From positions 248,001 to 312,000 of the forward strand of contig NZ_JAFEJS010000002.1 of NCBI RefSeq assembly GCF_018555385.1: a stretch of 64,000 nt of DNA, written 5' to 3'. Both the position numbers and the translations under genes were made by a program. Of the stretch, positions 37,693 to 45,004 are shown piece by piece (the first letter of the stretch is position 1; each line of letters begins with the position of its first letter). This DNA is from Bifidobacterium santillanense. Lineage in GTDB: Bacteria > Actinomycetota > Actinomycetes > Actinomycetales > Bifidobacteriaceae. Under the pieces are notes generated by a model. It searched no databases and was not told the DNA's origin. It was given only the letters and a program-made list of their open reading frames with translations.

Positions 37693-38706
37693 TCAGTCGG
37701 CCTGCTTCCAGGACTCGACGTCGATGTGGTGCTCCGGGTTCGCCTGCCACGCCTTCCAGGCGGACTCGACGATGTCCTCGACGTTGTACTTGGCGTGCCA
37801 ACCCATCTCGGTGTTGATGCGGGTCGGGTCGCCGATGAGGTGCGGCGGATCGCCGGCGCGACGGCCCTGGACGTGCTCCTGGAACGGCAGGCCGGTGACC
37901 TTCTTGAGCTCGTCGACGATCTGGCGCACGGAGGTGCCCTCGCCGGTGCCGACGTTGAACGCGTCGTACTTGCGCTCGTCGCGGTCGAGGTACTTCAGGG
38001 CGGCGATGTGGGCGTCGGCCAGATCGGAGACGTGGATGTAGTCGCGCACGCAGGTGCCGTCCGGGGTCGGGTAGTCGTCACCGAAGATCAGCGGGGCCTT
38101 GCCCTTCTTGAGGCGGTCGAGCAGCATCGGGATGAGGTTGAGGATGGCCGGATCCTCGAGCTCGACCGGACCGCAGCCGGCGACGTTGAAGTAGCGCAGC
38201 GCGCAGAAGCGGATGCCGTAGCGGCCCTCGCAGGCGCGGGCCATCCACTCGCCGAACAGCTTGGTCTGGCCATACGGGTTGATCGGGAGCATCGGGACGA
38301 CGTCCTCGGGCACCACGTCGACCGGCGGGACGCCGTAGGTGGCGGCGGAGGAGGAGAAGACGAGCTTCTTGGTCTTCTTGGACTTGCTCATGCCGGTCAG
38401 GACGTTGAGCATGCCGCCGATGTTCTGCTGGTAGTACCACAGCGGCTTCTCGACGGACTCGCCGACCTGCTTGCGGGCGGCGAAGTGGATGACGGCGTCG
38501 ACGTCCTCGGCGTCGAGGATCTCGGCGAGGCGCTCGCCGGCGCCCGGGGCGGAGATGTCCATGCCGTACAGGCGGGAGCCCTCGATGCGGGTGGGCTTGC
38601 CGTAGCTCAGATCGTCGACGACGACGACCTTTTCACCGGCCTGATGAAGCGCGTGGACGACGTGGGCGCCGATGTAGCCGCACCCACCAGTGACGAGAAC
38701 AGTCAT
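37693..38706 (-). CDS. galE: UDP-glucose 4-epimerase
   Basis: 337-residue short-chain dehydrogenase-type epimerase interconverting UDP-galactose and UDP-glucose (and probably the N-acetyl forms), the step that brings galactose from milk and mucin glycans into central metabolism. The NAD motif is TGGCGYIGAHV (6 to 16), the catalytic Ser region is VFSSSAATYG (about 125), and the Y-x-x-x-K motif is YGQTK (about 150 to 154). It starts at ATG 38706 with AAAGGAAAGG upstream. Single gene divergent from trmB. Confidence 0.95.
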   Translation of the reverse strand: MTVLVTGGCGYIGAHVVHALHQAGEKVVVVDDLSYGKPTRIEGSRLYGMDISAPGAGERLAEILDAEDVDAVIHFAARKQVGESVEKPLWYYQQNIGGMLNVLTGMSKSKKTKKLVFSSSAATYGVPPVDVVPEDVVPMLPINPYGQTKLFGEWMARACEGRYGIRFCALRYFNVAGCGPVELEDPAILNLIPMLLDRLKKGKAPLIFGDDYPTPDGTCVRDYIHVSDLADAHIAALKYLDRDERKYDAFNVGTGEGTSVRQIVDELKKVTGLPFQEHVQGRRAGDPPHLIGDPTRINTEMGWHAKYNVEDIVESAWKAWQANPEHHIDVESWKQAD

Positions 38707-38858
38707 GTCTGACCTTTCCTTTGATGAGAGAGTGGCGTGCGGTCCGACGACGCGAGCCGCTGTTCGCTTCTGCTCACATTTGTTATCTTTTCGAACAATT
38801 TGAGTATAACACGTAACAGGACCGAACACACGCGATTCGTCGGCAATCGTGATGAATA

Positions 38859-39050
38859 ATGGAACGGACTTATATGAAGAATCGGGGCACCCGGCGCGAC
38901 GGCGGCGGCAACGCCACATCGGACCAGGCCGACGCGCGGACCGCAGGCCCCGCAGGTCGGGGCCACGGCCCCGAAGACACGGACTCGACCACCGGCCGCG
39001 CACGGCGGCGCATGGCGAACGACGAACGGAAAGGAACCACGACCATATGA
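38859..39050 (+). CDS. Possible small upstream ORF coupled to trmB
   Basis: 63 codons from ATG 38859 to a TGA that overlaps the trmB start (ATGA). The product is Gly/Arg/Asp-rich, without recognisable family, and there is no clear ribosome site. GC at third positions is high, as in real genes here. It may be a leader peptide that couples translation to trmB, or chance. Low confidence. Confidence 0.25.
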   Translation: MERTYMKNRGTRRDGGGNATSDQADARTAGPAGRGHGPEDTDSTTGRARRRMANDERKGTTTI

Positions 39051-39970
39051 CCGACATCACGACGACGGCAACGACGGAAACGACGACGGCATCGCCCTCC
39101 GGCATCGCCCCGACCGCCGCGGACACGACCATCACGGATGCCGCCCCCACTTCGGACTCCTCCACGACGGACACCGCGCACCCGGCGCATCCGATGCACA
39201 AGGTCCTGTCCTTCGTGCGTCGCTCCGGCCGGCTCGACGCACGGCTGCAGCGCGCATGGGACAACTACGCCGATGACTACCTGCTCGACATCAACGCCGG
39301 CGCGGGTTCGCTCGACGTGCGTCCCGGCTTCACGCTCGACCGCGACTATGTGCGCCGGACGTGGGGCAACGACAACCCGCTGATCGTCGAGATCGGCACC
39401 GGACAGGGCGAGAACGTCGTGGCCGCTGCCGCCTCGCGACCCGACGAGAACTTCCTCGCGCTCGAGGTCTACGATCCGGGCGTCGCCCACACGCTGCTGC
39501 TCGCCGGCAAGCAGGGTCTGACGAACATCCGCGTGGCGCAGGTCAACGCGCCGGAGCTGCTCAAGGTGTGCGCCGACGGCATCCTCGCCGAGGTGTGGAC
39601 GTTCTTCCCCGACCCCTGGCCCAAGAAGAAGCACCACAAGCGCCGCATCGTCCAGCCCGAGCTCGCCGGCGAGGTGCGTCGCGCGCTGGTCGACGGCGGC
39701 GTCTGGCGCATCGCGACCGACATCGAGGACTACGCGCTGCACGTGCACGAGGTGATGGACGGCCTCGACGGCTGGCGCAACGAGGGCGGCGTCACGGTCA
39801 GCCTGCCGACCGGCCACGTCGGCAAGGGCAACGCCGACCTCGCCGCCGACATGCCGCACGCCGACTTCGCCGAATCCGCGCGCTTCGAGGGACGCGTCCT
39901 GACCAACTTCGAGAAGAAGGGCATCGCCGCGGGACGCGTGATCCACGACTTCACCTACCGCAGGGCGTGA
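39047..39970 (+). CDS. trmB: tRNA (guanine-N7-)-methyltransferase
   Basis: 307 residues; the catalytic part makes m7G46 in the variable loop of tRNAs using SAM. A Thr/Ala/Asp-rich, probably disordered N-terminus of about 48 residues precedes the domain. SAM motif [15 protein letters not shown] (about 107 to 121), then [13 protein letters not shown], then the family signature [16 protein letters not shown] (about 184 to 199). The C-terminal [14 protein letters not shown] is also typical. Start ATG 39047 follows AAAGGAACC. The low-complexity N-terminal extension is unlike most TrmB proteins. It is the last chromosomal gene before tRNA-Glu and the mobile element. Confidence 0.92.
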   Translation: MTDITTTATTETTTASPSGIAPTAADTTITDAAPTSDSSTTDTAHPAHPMHKVLSFVRRSGRLDARLQRAWDNYADDYLLDINAGAGSLDVRPGFTLDRDYVRRTWGNDNPLIVEIGTGQGENVVAAAASRPDENFLALEVYDPGVAHTLLLAGKQGLTNIRVAQVNAPELLKVCADGILAEVWTFFPDPWPKKKHHKRRIVQPELAGEVRRALVDGGVWRIATDIEDYALHVHEVMDGLDGWRNEGGVTVSLPTGHVGKGNADLAADMPHADFAESARFEGRVLTNFEKKGIAAGRVIHDFTYRRA

Positions 39971-39995
39971 CGACACGCCGGCCACACCGGCCGAC

Positions 39996-40024
39996 TTGCC
40001 CAACCGCGACGGCTTGTGTAATGT
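39996..40024 (+). promoter_or_regulatory. Promoter of tRNA-Glu
   Basis: TTGCCC (39996 to 40001), 17-bp spacer, TAATGT (40019 to 40024), 14 bp before the tRNA. Good match to a sigma-70 type promoter. Confidence 0.65.
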
Positions 40025-40038
40025 TGCTCAAGTTGTCA

Positions 40039-40110
40039 GCCCCCATCGTCTAACGGTTAGGACACCAGACTTTCAATCTGACAACGAGAGTTCGACTCTC
40101 TCTGGGGGTA
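40039..40110 (+). tRNA. tRNA-Glu (anticodon UUC)
   Basis: 72-nt cloverleaf: acceptor GCCCCCA with TGGGGGT, anticodon stem CCAGA/TCTGA, loop CTTTCAA giving UUC, T-stem GAGAG/CTCTC with loop TTCGACT, discriminator A; no encoded CCA. It stands at the left edge of the element that fills the rest of the window, so its 3' half may be the integration site. Confidence 0.96.
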
Positions 40111-40530
40111 CTCACCGGCTCCGGGCTCCACGAGGTATCGTGGCCCGGAGCCTTTTGTTTCCAACGGTTTCAGGCCGCCAGCTTGGCCTTCAGTTGCTCG
40201 CACAGGAAACCCGGCGGTGGCCACTGCCACCAAAGATGCACCTCCGTCACTGTTCATTCCGCGCATCATCTGCTCGTACATCGACGCATCCAGCAGGGAG
40301 AGCGGGGGGACGTTGAAGAATTCCGCCACTGCGGCGATGTCCTGGATGGTCCAGGAAGTCTTGCCGGTCATCTTCGCGGACACGGCGCCCCTCTTCAGCC
40401 CCAGTGCCGCGCAAAGTGACTGCTGGGTCATCCCGCGGCCGGTCAGCTGCATGTTGACGTTCCAGATGAATACCCTCTGCAGGTAGTCGCCGAGTCCATT
40501 GGATTCGGTCGACGGTTCGATTTTTGCCAT
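40057..40530 (-). CDS. XRE-type helix-turn-helix regulator whose frame runs antisense into tRNA-Glu
   Basis: 157 residues from ATG 40530. Residues about 15 to 75 form a lambda-repressor-like HTH: GDYLQRVFIWNVNMQLTGRG, then MTQQSLCAALGLKRGAVSAK, then TSWTIQDIAAVAEFFNVPP. It is probably the element's repressor, divergent from a second HTH gene. The last 40 or so residues are read across the tRNA terminator and the antisense strand of tRNA-Glu (ending RESNSRCQIESLVS), so the true C-terminus was probably lost or replaced when the element integrated. Start supported by AAAGGAC upstream. Confidence 0.7.
   Translation of the reverse strand: MAKIEPSTESNGLGDYLQRVFIWNVNMQLTGRGMTQQSLCAALGLKRGAVSAKMTGKTSWTIQDIAAVAEFFNVPPLSLLDASMYEQMMRGMNSDGGASLVAVATAGFPVRATEGQAGGLKPLETKGSGPRYLVEPGAGEYPQRESNSRCQIESLVS
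40117..40160 (+). terminator. Rho-independent terminator after tRNA-Glu
   Basis: 10-bp stem GGCTCCGGGC with its complement (40117 to 40126 and 40143 to 40152), followed by TTTTGTTT. Confidence 0.9.
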
Positions 40531-40626
40531 ATCAAGTCCTTTCAGATTAGAGTTGTCCAATATCGATGGACATAATCCTACAACAATGATTTGCCGCTGT
40601 GCAAGTTTCTTGCTATATTGTCTATT
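40531..40626. promoter_or_regulatory. Divergent promoter region with strong promoter for the right-hand HTH gene
   Basis: On the plus strand TTGCCG (40591 to 40596), 17-bp spacer and TATATT (40614 to 40619), placing the start site at about 40627, the GTG of the next gene. On the minus strand a weaker TTGTTG/TATTGG pair serves the XRE gene. An inverted repeat GTCCA-N7-TGGAC (about 40554 to 40570) is a candidate operator. The layout resembles a phage-type repressor switch. Confidence 0.6.
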
Positions 40627-40914
40627 GTGAATGGACTGACGGCAAAAATAATGGATTCTCCGATGCGTCGTTATATGACGGCGGCGGGTCTGAGCTGCCG
40701 AGACCTCGCGAGGGAGATGGGTACGTCCAAATCCTCGGTCGCGGGAAAGGTCAACGGCTCGATACCGTGGCAGCAGTCCGACCTGATCTGGCTGGCCATT
40801 CACCGAAACCTGTCCCCTGGGTATGTGCTCGGCATCGACGCCTATCTCACGGATGGCGGGTGGAAACCCGAAACGAGAATCCCCGGACCGGCTGGAACCC
40901 GGCGCGGGGATTGA
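40627..40914 (+). CDS. Small helix-turn-helix protein (Cro-like position)
   Basis: 95 residues from GTG 40627, or 87 from ATG 40651. Contains an HTH pattern MRRYMTAAGLSCRDLAREMG, then TSKSSVAGKVNGSIPW. There is no ribosome site, but the upstream promoter puts the transcription start on the GTG, so the mRNA is probably leaderless. Together with the divergent XRE gene it forms a likely regulatory pair controlling the element. The C-terminus (about 75 to 95) is basic and unstructured. Confidence 0.6.
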   Translation: MNGLTAKIMDSPMRRYMTAAGLSCRDLAREMGTSKSSVAGKVNGSIPWQQSDLIWLAIHRNLSPGYVLGIDAYLTDGGWKPETRIPGPAGTRRGD

Positions 40915-41000
40915 ACGGCAACAACCATGGAGCCGCGGGCGCGCATATCCGCCAAGATCAGACGCCCGTCGTTCCGATTCCCCGAAGGAGGGTCATCGCC

Positions 41001-41174
41001 ATGACCGATTCTACCAATACTGCCGGCATTCGCCGGGCATCTGTCTTCGAGCCTAATCGCCAGCGCGACGCCGTGCGGCGGACGACGCGGGGTGGCGGCA
41101 ACGTCGATCTGCGCATCGCGAAGGCTCATGTGCTGTCCATGCTCGCCCACCCGTCCCGGGGCTCGCGCCGCTGA
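41001..41174 (+). CDS. Small basic protein, 57 residues
   Basis: Arg-rich short protein, not recognised. AAGGAGG sits nine bases before ATG 41001, a strong ribosome site that supports translation. Sequence MTDSTNTAGIRRASVFEPNR, then a basic stretch and a short hydrophobic segment near the end. It lies in the early gene line of the element, between the HTH gene and a small membrane protein gene. It might bind DNA or be an excisionase-like helper, but no motif shows this. Confidence 0.5.
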   Translation: MTDSTNTAGIRRASVFEPNRQRDAVRRTTRGGGNVDLRIAKAHVLSMLAHPSRGSRR

Positions 41175-41215
41175 GGCGCGCGTCCGCGGACCGTTTCCCC
41201 GATACCGGCCGAACC

Positions 41216-41371
41216 ATGTGGTGGTTGGTCGTTGCCGCCGTGTGCATGTCCGGCGGCGTTCTCTCGTATGCGTTGTGCCGCGCCGCCCGTCTGGGCGACG
41301 ACATCGGCGCGAGACTGCGCGAACGCCGCGAAGCGGACCCGGCGCATGACGGCGGGAAGGTCGAGCGATGA
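41216..41371 (+). CDS. Small membrane protein, 51 residues
   Basis: One N-terminal membrane helix (MWWLVVAAVCMSGGVLSYAL) followed by a charged cytoplasmic tail (RAARLGDDIGARLRERREAD). Its TGA overlaps the ATG of the replication-type gene (ATGA), so it appears translationally coupled to it. The ribosome site is poor. Not recognised; too small for family assignment. Confidence 0.5.
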   Translation: MWWLVVAAVCMSGGVLSYALCRAARLGDDIGARLRERREADPAHDGGKVER

Positions 41372-42579
41372 GCAGCAGAGCCGAGAACTGGGCATGGGAG
41401 CGCGACGACGTCAAGGGCATCACCAAGTTCGTGCTGGTGTATCTGGCCCGCCGCGCCTATTACGACGATGGCGCCGCCGCGTGGCCGAGCGTGGAGACCA
41501 TCGCGTTCAATTGCGGGTGCTGTGAGCGCACCGTGATCCGTTCGTTGCAGGAGCTGGAGCGCAAGGGCTACATCAGGCCCGGCGACCAGGAGATGTCGGC
41601 GCGTAACCCGCGCACCCGCAAGCCGATCGCCAAGGGGCACCGCTCGCGCGTGTGGGACGTCGTCATGGACGGCGACCATCCTGCCGAGAACATCGAGGAG
41701 AAGCCCCGGAACCTGGACGCGCTGGCGGAAGGCGACGGCAAGCCGGATCCGATGAAGGACAATTTGTCACCCGACGGATTGTCACCCGAGCCGAAGGACG
41801 TGGAGCCGAGGACAAATTGTCCCGGAATCTTGGACAGAAAGTCACCCAATAGACAAGTGATAAACAATTCTCCCCTCATCCCCTTCGGGGATGCTCCCCT
41901 CAACGCCGAACAAGCCTCCACGAAGCCGGTCGCCGACCCGAAGCCCGAACCCGTTCCAACGACCGATTGGGGCAGGGCCCTGCCTCCAAGGGGTTGCAGG
42001 AACCCGCTATGGGTGCCCGAACCCGGCAAGCTGCCTGAGCCGGTCACGGAACGCGCAGGCCAAGAGGTGCGCGTGCTCGACGGCATCCGCCGGCGCATGC
42101 TCGCCGTGGACCAGAGGTTCGATGTTCCGGCGACCATGGCCGACCGCAAGGCCGTCCACTCGCTGCTGATCGACAGGCCGTACGGCGAGATCGTCGCGAC
42201 GATGGACTGGGCGTACCGCAACCGCTACTGGCTGCCCCGGCTCACCAGCGGCGCCAGGTTCGCCGCGAACTACGTGCAGCTGCGGCTGGAAATGCTCACC
42301 CATCCCGATCCGACGGGCAAGCGGGCGCCAGACGCCCCGCTGCCGGTCGTCAAGGATCCCAACCGGGCGATACCGGTCAGCTCGTCGTCCGCGAGCCGTG
42401 TGCCGATCTACGGGGCTGCGCTGCTGCGCACCTCGCTGTGCCAGGAACACATCGAAGGCGTCATCTCGCAAGAGACGTGCCCGGTATGCGCGTACGACAA
42501 ACGCAACCACGCCACCCACGACGTCGCCGGACGGCGCAAGACGAAGACAGGCGCGCCGGCGGAGGCGGTGCGGCCATGA
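41368..42579 (+). CDS. Winged-helix replication-type protein with internal iterons
   Basis: 403 residues. Residues about 3 to 100 are an HTH_36-type winged helix (VKGITKFVLVYLARRAYYDD, AWPSVETIAFNCGCCERTVI, RSLQELERKGYI), as found in replication initiators of phages and plasmids of Gram-positive bacteria. A proline-rich, poorly structured middle (about 110 to 225) follows; its DNA holds four 15-bp repeats and an AT-rich stretch. The C-terminal part (about 230 to 320) is helical (ATMDWAYRNRYWLPRL), and the end has a C-x-x-C pair (ETCPVC). Layout resembles lambda O, whose gene contains the origin. It overlaps the genes on both sides by four bases. Function inferred, not proven. Confidence 0.65.
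   Translation: MSSRAENWAWERDDVKGITKFVLVYLARRAYYDDGAAAWPSVETIAFNCGCCERTVIRSLQELERKGYIRPGDQEMSARNPRTRKPIAKGHRSRVWDVVMDGDHPAENIEEKPRNLDALAEGDGKPDPMKDNLSPDGLSPEPKDVEPRTNCPGILDRKSPNRQVINNSPLIPFGDAPLNAEQASTKPVADPKPEPVPTTDWGRALPPRGCRNPLWVPEPGKLPEPVTERAGQEVRVLDGIRRRMLAVDQRFDVPATMADRKAVHSLLIDRPYGEIVATMDWAYRNRYWLPRLTSGARFAANYVQLRLEMLTHPDPTGKRAPDAPLPVVKDPNRAIPVSSSSASRVPIYGAALLRTSLCQEHIEGVISQETCPVCAYDKRNHATHDVAGRRKTKTGAPAEAVRP
41758..41893 (+). repeat. Candidate replication origin: four 15-bp iterons, AT-rich stretch and hairpin inside the replication-type gene
   Basis: Four related 15-mers start at 41758, 41773, 41811 and 41833. The first two are in tandem, sharing GAC-N6-GTCACCC (GACAATTTGTCACCC, GACGGATTGTCACCC); the others are GACAAATTGTCCCGG and GACAGAAAGTCACCC. 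Two carry the palindrome GACAA-W-TTGTC. They are followed by an AT-rich run (41848 to 41870) unusual for this GC-rich gene, and a perfect 7-bp hairpin (41877 to 41893). Iterons then AT-rich DNA is the classic layout of a theta-type origin. Coding for low-complexity protein here weakens the alternative that these are protein-driven repeats. Confidence 0.55.
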
Positions 42580-43103
42580 GCGGGGACGGGCAGCGTCTTG
42601 AGGCGTGGAAGAAGGCCGGCGAATGCCGCGACTTCCCGCAACCATGGTCCGACTACCTGTGGTCGCTGGAGTTCGAGCACCGTCCCGGCGACGCGAAGGC
42701 GTTCCACTCGGTCGCCAAGGCCGTGTGCGAACGATGCCCGGTACGCGCCGAATGCCTGGCCTACGCGGCCAGCGGCGGACTCGAATGGGGCGTGTACGGC
42801 GGCAAGGTGTGCACCGACCGGCGCAGGATCGCGCGCATGGCCGAAGCCGACGGCGTCCCCTGCCGGGACCGCGGCCTGCCGTGGCCGCAACGCTGGCGGC
42901 TGCTCACGGACTGGATACGCGCCCACCGGAACGTGTTCGACGAAGCCACCGACGAGGCCAGCGCCGAACGCCAACAACGACGCCTGCGCGCACGGGGCAG
43001 GACGGCCGATCGCCCCGCCCCACATGAGCCGTCAGACAATCAAACAATCAAGCAAGCAGGAATCCAAGCAATCCAGCAAGCAAACAATCAAGCGACCGAC
43101 TGA
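42576..43103 (+). CDS. WhiB-like iron-sulfur regulator encoded on the element
   Basis: 175 residues. The four cysteines of a Wbl [4Fe-4S] protein are present: one in GECRDF (about 16), two in CERCPVRAEC (C-x-x-C-x-x-x-x-x-C, about 50 to 59) and the surrounding order, followed by the family turn G-V-Y-G-G in LEWGVYGGKVC (about 67 to 77). A basic tail (RRLRARGRTADRP) follows. Such proteins bind sigma factors or DNA. The final 24 residues (from about SDNQTIKQAG) are encoded by the first CAAN-tetrad array, so the array has been captured in frame. The start overlaps the upstream gene by four bases. Confidence 0.82.
   Translation: MSGDGQRLEAWKKAGECRDFPQPWSDYLWSLEFEHRPGDAKAFHSVAKAVCERCPVRAECLAYAASGGLEWGVYGGKVCTDRRRIARMAEADGVPCRDRGLPWPQRWRLLTDWIRAHRNVFDEATDEASAERQQRRLRARGRTADRPAPHEPSDNQTIKQAGIQAIQQANNQATD
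43033..43103 (+). repeat. CAAN tetrad array 1 (inside the end of the whiB-like gene)
   Basis: About 17 consecutive tetranucleotides in one phase, nearly all beginning with C and most of form CAAT, CAAG or CAAA, with one interruption. It begins with the 13-mer GTCAGACAATCAA (from 43031), which also starts array 2 (43991). Candidate binding sites for the ribbon-helix-helix protein encoded downstream. Confidence 0.75.
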
Positions 43104-43146
43104 CCAGGTTCGCATGATCGCCGACAGTCGCAAAGGAGAAGAACGA

Positions 43147-43743
43147 ATGCGCATCGCCATAGCCAACGCCAAGGGCGGGGTCGCGAAGACCACGTCCAGC
43201 ATCTACATCGCCTCGGTCATCGTTTCCAGAGGCGGCAGGGCCGTCGTGTACGACGCCGACCCACAGTCCAGCGCGAGCCTGTGGGCCGCTGCCGCGGAAC
43301 AGACCGCGGACCCGCTGACGTTCGACGTGCTGCCCGCCAACCAGGCCACGCTCCGCCAGCTCGCCGCGGGAGCCGACCCGGACGAATGGGCGATCATCGA
43401 CGCGCCGCCGCAGGGGCCGACCCTGGACATGGCCATCAAGGCGGCCGACTTCGTGATCGTGCCGGCATCGGACTCGCCCATGGACCTCCAGCAGGCATGG
43501 AGCACCCTCGACATGGCCAGGATGAGCACGCCCGCCGCGCTGCTGCTGGTCAAGGCCGAACACAACACGAAGGCGTTCCGCGACACCATGGACGCCCTCA
43601 ACGCCATGGACACTCCCCGGTTCGACACGATCGTGCCGAAGGCTCAGTCCTACAAGCGTTCGCTCGGCACCAACCCGCACCAGCTGGGCGAATACCGCGA
43701 CCTCGTCACCGAACTCCAGCAGATCGCCGGAAAGCAGGAGTGA
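43147..43743 (+). CDS. Short ParA-family partition ATPase (ParF type)
   Basis: 198 residues without a DNA-binding N-terminal domain, the length of the ParF/type Ib group. The deviant Walker A is ANAKGGVAKTTSS (7 to 19), with A instead of G before the KTT; motif A' contains VVYDADPQSSASLW (about 34 to 47) and Walker B is WAIIDAPPQGP (about 80). It should form ATP-dependent filaments or gradients that move DNA bound by a partner centromere protein. The start has AAAGGAGAAG upstream. The next gene, 4 bp on, encodes a ribbon-helix-helix protein, the expected partner. Confidence 0.88.
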   Translation: MRIAIANAKGGVAKTTSSIYIASVIVSRGGRAVVYDADPQSSASLWAAAAEQTADPLTFDVLPANQATLRQLAAGADPDEWAIIDAPPQGPTLDMAIKAADFVIVPASDSPMDLQQAWSTLDMARMSTPAALLLVKAEHNTKAFRDTMDALNAMDTPRFDTIVPKAQSYKRSLGTNPHQLGEYRDLVTELQQIAGKQE

Positions 43744-43747
43744 GACC

Positions 43748-43987
43748 ATGCAGGGCAACTACCAGCCACTGGCACGGCCGGTGCCGTTCGACGACGTGCT
43801 GCGCCAGCAGAACAAGACCTCCAAGACCACGGGCGAACCGCTGGTCATGCTCTCATTGCGCATACCCGTGTCGCTCAAGACCCGACTCAAGACCACGGCC
43901 GCCGCGCACGGACTGCCCATGCAGCAACTCCTGCGCGTCGCCATCGAACGCGAGCTCGACCGGCTCGACGGCGACGACGAGCCGTAA
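43748..43987 (+). CDS. Ribbon-helix-helix protein, probable centromere-binding partner of ParA
   Basis: 79 residues. A flexible N-terminus (1 to 34) precedes the ribbon-helix-helix pattern VMLSLRIPVSLKTRLKTTAA (beta strand then helix), then GLPMQQLLRVAIERELDRLD (second helix). Same size and layout as ParG-type proteins, which bind arrays of short repeats and stimulate ParF. The repeats are present on both sides (arrays 1 to 3). AGGAGTGAGACC precedes ATG 43748. An alternative is a CopG-like copy-number repressor. Confidence 0.75.
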   Translation: MQGNYQPLARPVPFDDVLRQQNKTSKTTGEPLVMLSLRIPVSLKTRLKTTAAAHGLPMQQLLRVAIERELDRLDGDDEP

Positions 43988-43992
43988 CCCGT

Positions 43993-44068
43993 CAGACAAT
44001 CAAGCAATCCGACAATCCAGCAAGCAAACAAGCCAACAACCAAACGTTCAGGCAGTCAAACATGCAGA
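43993..44068 (+). repeat. CAAN tetrad array 2
   Basis: Nineteen tetranucleotides in unbroken phase, every one beginning with C (CAGA, CAAT, CAAG, CCGA, CAAA, CAAC and so on), directly after the RHH gene stop. Strand-asymmetric: the plus strand has almost no GT. Not coding, no hairpin. Confidence 0.8.
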
Positions 44069-44109
44069 CGCGATCCGGCAAGCCGGCGCGTCTGCGGAAA
44101 GGAGACACT

Positions 44110-44517
44110 ATGGACTATTCGATGGAGGTCTCCGTGCTCGGCGACCGGATCAGCATCGGCGAGGAGGCGCACGTCATCACCCTCGGCGTGAACACGGGAT
44201 TCCCCGCGGGCTCCACGGCGGGACTGGCGTACACGCTCTCGCCATTGCAGGCCCGCGCGTTCGGCGCGCAGATGCGCGCGGCCGCGGACTCCGCGGAAGG
44301 GCATCCGGGCATGCCATCCGACGAGGAGGTGAACGCGGCGGCGAAGGTGTTCTGCGGCGGCGTGTGGAACGGGTTCGATCCCGCCAGCATGATGCCGACC
44401 GAACAGTTCGACCGGTTCTGGGGCGACGGCGAGGGACACCAGCTCTACCTGGAGATCGCGCGCCACGCGCTCATCGCCGCCCGCATGTCCATCCTCGCCG
44501 GGCAAAACGAAAGCTGA
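44110..44517 (+). CDS. Hypothetical element protein, 135 residues
   Basis: Soluble, acidic, not recognised. An N-terminal beta-rich segment (MDYSMEVSVLGDRISIGEEA, VITLGVNTGFPAG) and a helical C-terminus (LYLEIARHALIAARMSILAG) are visible. GAAAGGAGACACT upstream supports ATG 44110. It stands between tetrad arrays 2 and 3. The last codons approach array 3 directly. Confidence 0.65.
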   Translation: MDYSMEVSVLGDRISIGEEAHVITLGVNTGFPAGSTAGLAYTLSPLQARAFGAQMRAAADSAEGHPGMPSDEEVNAAAKVFCGGVWNGFDPASMMPTEQFDRFWGDGEGHQLYLEIARHALIAARMSILAGQNES

Positions 44518-44640
44518 CAAGCAGACAAGCCCGCATGCAGGCAATCAAACAATCAAACTTGACTGCATGCAGTCAATCGGACATGCAAGCAATCAAGCAA
44601 GCCAACAATCGGGAAAGCAAACAATCCAACAATCAGGAAC
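44518..44640 (+). repeat. CAAN tetrad array 3 (longest)
   Basis: About 30 tetranucleotides in one phase, C first in all but a few, most of form CAAT, CAAG, CAAA or CATG, filling the whole gap between two genes. Contains two CTGCAT/ATGCAG segments. It is not coding in any frame with start signals. Confidence 0.8.
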
Positions 44641-44651
44641 GGAGTAGAACC

Positions 44652-44903
44652 ATGAACGACAACCATAACGAAGACGAAGAGATCTTCGACGGCACGAGCG
44701 AGGATTCCGCGCTCGAAGACCAGATGAGCGCGCATATCGCTGCCATCGCCGCCAGCGGCGTCGCCGCCGAAGCCGAAGCCCTGGCCAACCGACAAGCCGA
44801 CATGGCGGCCAAGGAACGCCACGAAACCAGACTGGCGCTCCTTGCCGCCGTCACCGTCATCGCAGGTCTTATGACCTATGTAATCACTCGCATCGTCAAA
44901 TAA
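44652..44903 (+). CDS. Small C-tail-anchored membrane protein
   Basis: 83 residues. Acidic N-terminus, an alanine-rich helix likely to be coiled-coil (HIAAIAASGVAAEAEALANR), then one membrane helix at the end (LALLAAVTVIAGLMTYVITR). GGAGTAG upstream of ATG 44652. Common style of small plasmid/ICE proteins of unknown role; not recognised as a named family. Confidence 0.65.
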   Translation: MNDNHNEDEEIFDGTSEDSALEDQMSAHIAAIAASGVAAEAEALANRQADMAAKERHETRLALLAAVTVIAGLMTYVITRIVK

Positions 44904-44927
44904 AGACGATGTTTCTGTCGCCTATCA

Positions 44928-44967
44928 TTTCAGGGACGGGTAATTCCTTGAATCCACGTCCCTGAAA
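44928..44967. terminator. Terminator between convergent genes
   Basis: 11-bp perfect stem (44928 to 44938 and 44957 to 44967), with AAA and TTT at its base, between the small membrane protein gene and the Abi gene. Confidence 0.75.
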
Positions 44968-45004
44968 GGCGCGCGTTTCCCATTTATGCAATTAGGATGC
45001 CCCG

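Noticed and set aside
43033..44640. CRISPR array
   Set aside because: The repeats are 4 bp in phase with no 20- to 40-bp repeat/spacer structure and no cas genes nearby.
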